Source of the DNA: Ponticaulis sp.
GTDB taxonomy: Bacteria > Pseudomonadota > Alphaproteobacteria > Caulobacterales > Hyphomonadaceae
Direction: 5' to 3'
DNA length: 8,508 nucleotides
NCBI GenBank assembly: GCA_002699325.1
Contig: PABS01000058.1
Span: 11,880 to 20,387 of the forward strand
Shown here: positions 6,239 through 8,508 of the stretch, in pieces
How the letters are laid out: each line of letters begins with the position of its first letter
Position numbering within the stretch: position 1 is the stretch's first letter
Notes under the pieces: model-generated
What the model saw: only the letters and a program-made list of their open reading frames with translations
Database searches by the model: none
Told to the model about the DNA's origin: nothing
Translations under genes and position numbers: made by a program

Positions 6239-7710
6239 GCCTGCGACTCCAGAATTTCGCGAATGGTCGCCACCAATTCATCGCGACTTACTTCAACCTG
6301 GCCGGGCCGGGTTTCGCGCCATTCGGTATTGTCCTGAATGGCCTTAGCTTTTTGAGCGCCCACAACAAGGTCTTTGATTGTGACCGTACCTTTTGCGCGC
6401 TCGTCTTCGCCCACGATAACCACTGCAGGCGCACCGCGACGGTCTGCATACTTCATCTGTGCCCGCATGCCGGAGCTGCCCATATAGACTTCAGCACGTA
6501 CGCCAGCAGATCGCAGCGTATTCGCAAGTTGGTGGCTATCGGCGGCATGCTCCTGATCGAGCATAAGTATCACAACCGGGCCCGACAACTGATCCATCTG
6601 GCCCGTCAGAGACATGGCCGCAGCCAGGCGGCTGATACCAATTGAAAAACCGGTGGCCGGGATGTCTTCGCCGCGGAAGCGCGACACGAGCCCATCATAG
6701 CGTCCACCGCCTCCGATCGAGCCAATCCGGACGAGGCGACCCTTCTCGTCAAGGATCTCATCCAGCAGTTCGCCCTCGAAAACAGGGCCAGTATAGTATT
6801 CCAGACCGCGCACAACAGTCGGATCAAAAACAACTGCGTCATCTGCCGCGCCCATAGCGCTGATCAACTGATCAATAGCGCGAAGCTCCGCAAGCCCTTC
6901 ATCTGCGATTACACTGCCAGAGAGCGCAGCGCTCAAGGCATCCAGCGTCTCGCCGCGACTGTCCTTGCCAGCTTGCGCGAAGGCCAAAACCGTTTCGATG
7001 CGCGCTTTATCGAGACCGGCACCCTTGGTGTAGTCGCCGGATTCGTCTTCGCGCCCTTCGCCAAGCAGGTCTGCAACGCCGTCCAGGCCCAGCCTGTCCA
7101 GCTTATCCAGAGCGCGCAGAATGGTGAGCCGCGTGGCTTCGTCATTGGCCTCGATCTGATCGAGAAGACCTGACATCAGAAGGCGTGTATTCACCCGGAC
7201 GACAAATCGGCCCGGTGCAGCGCCCGCAGCCTTAATGGCCTCCGCCATCATGGCGATCATTTCGGCATCCGCAGCCGGACCCGCTGAGCCAACAGTATCT
7301 GCGTCACACTGCATGAATTCACGAAAGCGGCCGGGTCCGGGCTTTTCATTGCGCCAGACAGGCCCGTAAGCATACCGCCGAAATGGCTTGGCCAGCCGGT
7401 CCCAGTTTTCCGCTGCGAACCGCGCCAGAGGGGCCGTCAGGTCATAACGCAGTGAAATCCACTGCTCGTCATCATCCTGAAGGGCGAACACGCCCGCATT
7501 TGGCCTGTCCTGATCTGGCAGGAACTTGCCCAGCGCGTCGGCATATTCAAAAGCGCCGGTCTCAATGCCCTCAAACCCCCACAGACGATAAACATCTGTG
7601 ACGCGGGAAATCATATCCAGCTCAGCCTGAAGCACATCCTCTCGTTTATCGGGGAAGCCTCTTGGTTTGCGTGCCAGTGATTTCAGAGAAGGTGTTTTTG
7701 ACTTTGCCAT
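6235..7710 (-). CDS. hisS: Histidyl-tRNA synthetase
   Basis: HisRS attaches histidine to tRNA-His using ATP. From the chosen start the product is 491 residues, longer than E. coli HisRS (424) but suitable for the alphaproteobacterial type. It has RYDLTAPLARF (89-98), motif 2 with Arg120 in WRNEKPGPGRFREF (119-132), the histidine-binding RGLEYYTG (301-308), GGGGRYDGL (333-341), motif 3 GFSIGISRL (354-362) and an anticodon-binding domain from about residue 378. Alphaproteobacteria of this kind are known to have an unusual HisRS that does not rely on the extra G-1 base of tRNA-His; motif 2 here is of that form. The ATG at 7710 was chosen because the family begins close to the conserved PRGF segment. 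An in-frame TTG at 7788 would add foreign residues. No good Shine-Dalgarno precedes the ATG, and the leader may be only about 20 bases. Confidence 0.96.
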   Translation of the reverse strand: MAKSKTPSLKSLARKPRGFPDKREDVLQAELDMISRVTDVYRLWGFEGIETGAFEYADALGKFLPDQDRPNAGVFALQDDDEQWISLRYDLTAPLARFAAENWDRLAKPFRRYAYGPVWRNEKPGPGRFREFMQCDADTVGSAGPAADAEMIAMMAEAIKAAGAAPGRFVVRVNTRLLMSGLLDQIEANDEATRLTILRALDKLDRLGLDGVADLLGEGREDESGDYTKGAGLDKARIETVLAFAQAGKDSRGETLDALSAALSGSVIADEGLAELRAIDQLISAMGAADDAVVFDPTVVRGLEYYTGPVFEGELLDEILDEKGRLVRIGSIGGGGRYDGLVSRFRGEDIPATGFSIGISRLAAAMSLTGQMDQLSGPVVILMLDQEHAADSHQLANTLRSAGVRAEVYMGSSGMRAQMKYADRRGAPAVVIVGEDERAKGTVTIKDLVVGAQKAKAIQDNTEWRETRPGQVEVSRDELVATIREILESQA

Positions 7711-7725
7711 GACCGTGATGCTGCT

Positions 7726-7807
7726 GGTTTTTCGCGGGGATAGAGCTTTGTGGCGAGCTTGCCAACCTCCCGCGCAAGCCAGGAGCAAATTTCTGGTATT
7801 TCGCGGG
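7726..7807. repeat. Pair of 13-base direct repeats in the divergent hisS control region
   Basis: GGTTTTTCGCGGG (7726-7738) and GGTATTTCGCGGG (7795-7807) match at 12 of 13 positions and lie 69 bases apart, start to start. The first overlaps the candidate hisS -10 box and start site. The second lies 42 bases before the start of the divergent gene. The positions suit a shared regulator, but none is recognised. Confidence 0.45.
7737..7765 (-). promoter_or_regulatory. Candidate hisS-hisZ-hisG promoter
   Basis: On the - strand, TTGGCA (7765-7760) is followed after exactly 17 bases by TATCCC (7742-7737). It would start transcription near 7730 and give a leader of about 20 bases before hisS. No attenuator-like His-codon leader peptide or terminator is seen, so histidine-dependent attenuation is unlikely here. 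Confidence 0.4.
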
Positions 7808-7848
7808 ATTTATTTCCGCATTAAGACTTGGCGGAGAGAATGGGGCGT

Positions 7849-8346
7849 ATGAAATCTGTCGTCTGCCTGTTTTCCATACTGACCCTCTCATTCGCGCTTC
7901 CGGCAGCGGCCAACCCCGAGCTGGCGCGCAGCTGGTCTGAGGAAGCTCGGGTGCTCAAGGCGCGCGTTACGACATCTCCTGAGAGCGGGTTGTCAGACGA
8001 CCTCATGAAAGACCTCGAGCGTTTTGGCCGGGTTGCGACACGTCTATCTGCATCCGGTGAGGACACCATGCCCTTGCCAGAGGATCTGGCCTGTATCTTT
8101 CGCGGTATGGCTGAAGAGACAAACCTGCAGCTCGATATCCTGAACTCCTCAACTGATCCTGCCGCGCTCCAGGGCGCGCGCCAGCGCCTTGCCAAAATGC
8201 TGGAGGATGCAGCCCCAGTCGGTCAGGCTGCGGCCATCGCCATTGAAGCCGGAAATGTTATGGCCGCTCCTGTCGATCTGGATCATCCTGGCCAGTGTGG
8301 CGCTGTGCATCCGACACCAGAAAAATTGTCACTGGAGAGCGATTGA
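7849..8346 (+). CDS. Small exported protein of unknown function
   Basis: The product is 165 residues. Residues 1-21 are a Sec signal peptide (Lys at 2, hydrophobic core, cut after Ala-Ala-Ala at 19-21), so the mature protein is probably periplasmic. The mature part is mainly predicted helix by composition (rich in Ala, Leu, Glu and Arg), with two cysteines (82 in LACIFRGM, 150 in GQCGAV) that could bond in the periplasm. No enzyme motif or membrane segment is seen. The ATG at 7849 was chosen because GGAGAG (7833-7838) is 10 bases upstream; an in-frame ATG at 7840 is only one to three bases from that site, and a TTG at 7828 lies upstream of it. The gene diverges from hisS across 138 bases and converges with the gene at 8352. 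I do not recognise the family. Confidence 0.8.
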   Translation: MKSVVCLFSILTLSFALPAAANPELARSWSEEARVLKARVTTSPESGLSDDLMKDLERFGRVATRLSASGEDTMPLPEDLACIFRGMAEETNLQLDILNSSTDPAALQGARQRLAKMLEDAAPVGQAAAIAIEAGNVMAAPVDLDHPGQCGAVHPTPEKLSLESD

Positions 8347-8351
8347 TCTCC

Positions 8352-8508
8352 TCAGCCGTCCTGAACAGATTCAACTGTTTCCGCATCGGTTTGCCGAGGT
8401 TCCGAGCCAGCATCTGCCGCTGACGAAATCATGGCAACAACTGTCAGTCCGATCGCGACCAGCATCCCAAGGATCAAGCCAATTCTCTGAGACAGAAACT
8501 CGACAGGT
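8352..8508 (-). CDS. C-terminal part of a small membrane protein (5' end outside the window)
   Basis: The frame is open from the window edge (first full codon at 8507) to TGA at 8354-8352 and gives 51 residues. A segment of about 19 hydrophobic residues (IGLILGMLVAIGLTVVAMI, residues 9-27) follows the charged VEFLSQR and looks like one transmembrane helix. After it comes a polar, acidic tail (SEPRQTDAETVESVQDG). The gene is convergent with the unknown exported protein, with only five bases between the two stops. Too little is visible to name a family. Confidence 0.6.
   Translation of the reverse strand, partial: PVEFLSQRIGLILGMLVAIGLTVVAMISSAADAGSEPRQTDAETVESVQDG

Noticed and set aside
5376..6645. 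Several + strand frames opposite hisZ and hisS (for example 5376-5822, 5705-6109, 6163-6645)
   Set aside because: All are shadows of strongly supported - strand genes and lack ribosome sites and family features.
7711..7788. An upstream TTG start for hisS
   Set aside because: It would add 26 residues with no match to the family N-terminus and would begin upstream of the best promoter candidate.

Overview
The window reads as the chromosome of an alphaproteobacterium, most likely of the Caulobacterales/Hyphomonadaceae type. The reasons are a groESL operon preceded by a perfect CIRCE operator, GroEL and HisRS sequences of alphaproteobacterial character (including the HisRS motif 2 form WRNEKPGPGRFREF), a compact hisS-hisZ-hisG cluster, and moderately high GC coding DNA. 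The family-level placement is an inference from remembered sequence character, not from a search. No mobile element, CRISPR array, tRNA or rRNA is visible.

Layout, left to right. (1) 1-705 (+): the C-terminal end of a hybrid sensor histidine kinase, with the ATPase domain end followed by a receiver domain. (2) 720-2887 (+): a complete chaperonin operon, made of a candidate heat-shock-type promoter, CIRCE, groES, a small intercistronic hairpin, groEL and a strong UUCG-loop terminator. (3) 2888-3237: a 350-base gap with no credible gene, but with a cluster of palindromes, a promoter-like segment, a long imperfect hairpin and a terminator-like hairpin, all readable as one + strand small RNA unit. 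(4) 3238-3759 (-): an exported protein resembling the YbjN family. (5) 3760-4184: a second gap (425 bases) with an inverted repeat over a candidate promoter, a 15-base inverted repeat that could fold a structured RNA, and a GC-rich terminator-like hairpin. (6) 4185-7710 (-): hisS, hisZ and hisG in one transcription unit, joined by two 4-base ATGA overlaps. (7) 7849-8346 (+): a small exported protein of unknown function, divergent from hisS. (8) 8352-8508 (-): the C-terminal end of a small single-pass membrane protein cut by the window edge, convergent with the previous gene.

How the genes work together. GroES and GroEL form the folding chamber, and their expression is probably controlled by HrcA at CIRCE. 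HisZ and HisG together should form the ATP phosphoribosyltransferase that commits PRPP and ATP to histidine synthesis, and HisS charges tRNA-His, so this cluster couples histidine supply to its use. HisZ is a HisRS paralogue lying next to its relative.

Most of the window is ordinary core genome. The parts worth a second look are the two non-coding gaps and the unusually long HisG that coexists with HisZ.
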